This document shows positions 63,741 through 64,000 of a DNA stretch of 64,000 nt, in pieces. The notes under the pieces are model-generated. The model worked only from the letters and a program-made list of their open reading frames with translations. It made no database searches and had not been told where the DNA came from. Both the position numbers and the translations under genes were made by a program. The stretch lies in assembly GCA_963575745.1 (NCBI GenBank), contig CAUYUJ010017908.1, forward strand, positions 127,501 to 191,500, given 5' to 3'. Origin of the DNA: Prorocentrum cordatum (taxonomy: Eukaryota; Sar; Dinophyceae; Prorocentrales; Prorocentraceae). The number at the start of each line of letters is the position of its first letter. Position 1 is the stretch's first letter.

Positions 63741-63904
63741 AATCTGAACAGCATTGAACAAGGGTTGCGGCCTGGTGCGCCCAAGCGCGCGATCAGGCAA
63801 GAAAAAGCTGAACCTCTGATACTGCGCGCCGTTTGCGCGTGAGCGTCCGACGTACTGGGCCCAGCCCAGGTCATTGGCGGCGCAGCCGCCCTGCTACAAA
63901 AAGT

Positions 63905-64000
63905 CGTCGTCGTCGTCGTCTTCGTCTTCGTAGACGTCGTCGTTGTCGTCGTCTCGTCGTCAGCGTCGTGGCCATCGTCTTTGTCGCCGTCGTCGTCTTC
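63905..64000. repeat. (GTC)n tract at the window edge
   Basis: GTC/TTC triplets running off the window. Confidence 0.93.

Overview
This 64 kb window looks like nuclear DNA from a very large, GC-rich, repeat-saturated eukaryotic genome. My best inference is a dinoflagellate, though no diagnostic marker such as a spliced-leader relic is visible. The case rests on a decayed non-LTR retrotransposon with a dinoflagellate-like endonuclease/reverse transcriptase layout, the absence of any compact gene, and short high-GC3 exon-like segments separated by kilobases of repeats. One assembly gap (100 N) lies at 18,257-18,356. I see no rRNA, tRNA, CRISPR array, prokaryotic operon, IS element or virus.

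Four kinds of sequence fill the window. (1) Triplet microsatellites take up a large share: (GTC/GAC)n, (GGA/TCC)n, (GAT/ATC)n and (TTG/CAA)n. Most very long open frames in the window are only these tracts (poly-D, -E, -S, -R, -M or -H). (2) Short foldback (MITE-like) elements belong to at least ten families, mostly 130-320 bp with long imperfect inverted arms, often in two copies tens of kilobases apart. Examples are 746-941, 6,601-7,602, 11,336-11,540, 11,688-12,007, 12,928-13,092, 18,357-18,517, 20,095-20,358, 23,209-23,407, 24,777-24,978, 26,516-27,890, 38,660-38,825, 46,366-46,560, 47,665-47,823, 48,452-48,757, 54,861-55,056 and 55,076-55,240. (3) Minisatellites and satellites include a 32-bp double-dyad satellite of about 28 copies (59,356-60,243), an 83-bp/166-bp array (about 60,520-61,300) and a 1-kb unit bounded by (TTG)n (61,676-62,665, with relatives at 56,315 and 16,870). 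(4) Coding sequence.

Coding content is of two sorts. A retrotransposon copy occupies about 40,420-44,709: an endonuclease-like region, a reverse transcriptase with recognisable A and C motifs, a finger-like tail, and a last segment open for 318 codons. The first parts carry frameshifts and in-frame TAG codons; the last is intact. A second zinc-knuckle-like reading frame lies at 63,324-63,740. The rest is about two dozen short candidate exons, nearly all on the plus strand, with high GC in third codon positions and often a plausible pyrimidine-AG acceptor and GT donor. The best are 22,496-22,606, 22,887-23,030, 26,147-26,285, 29,169-29,332, 37,692-37,797, 38,407-38,580, 39,942-40,110, 48,254-48,407, 49,727-49,803, 55,399-55,533 and 55,869-56,190. 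They may belong to one or a few plus-strand genes with repeat-filled introns. I could assign no function to them, and exon ends are estimates made by eye.

Layout: 0-18 kb, exon candidates among GTC, GGA and GT tracts and five foldback elements; 18-22 kb, (GAT)n and a large palindrome; 22-30 kb, exon candidates, chained foldback elements and a 90-bp minisatellite; 30-36 kb, (GGA)/(GAT) blocks; 36-40 kb, exon candidates; 40-45 kb, retrotransposon; 45-49 kb, minisatellite and foldback elements; 50-53 kb, (GAT)n; 54-56 kb, foldback elements and exon candidates; 56-64 kb, satellites, TTG-bounded units and a zinc-knuckle frame.
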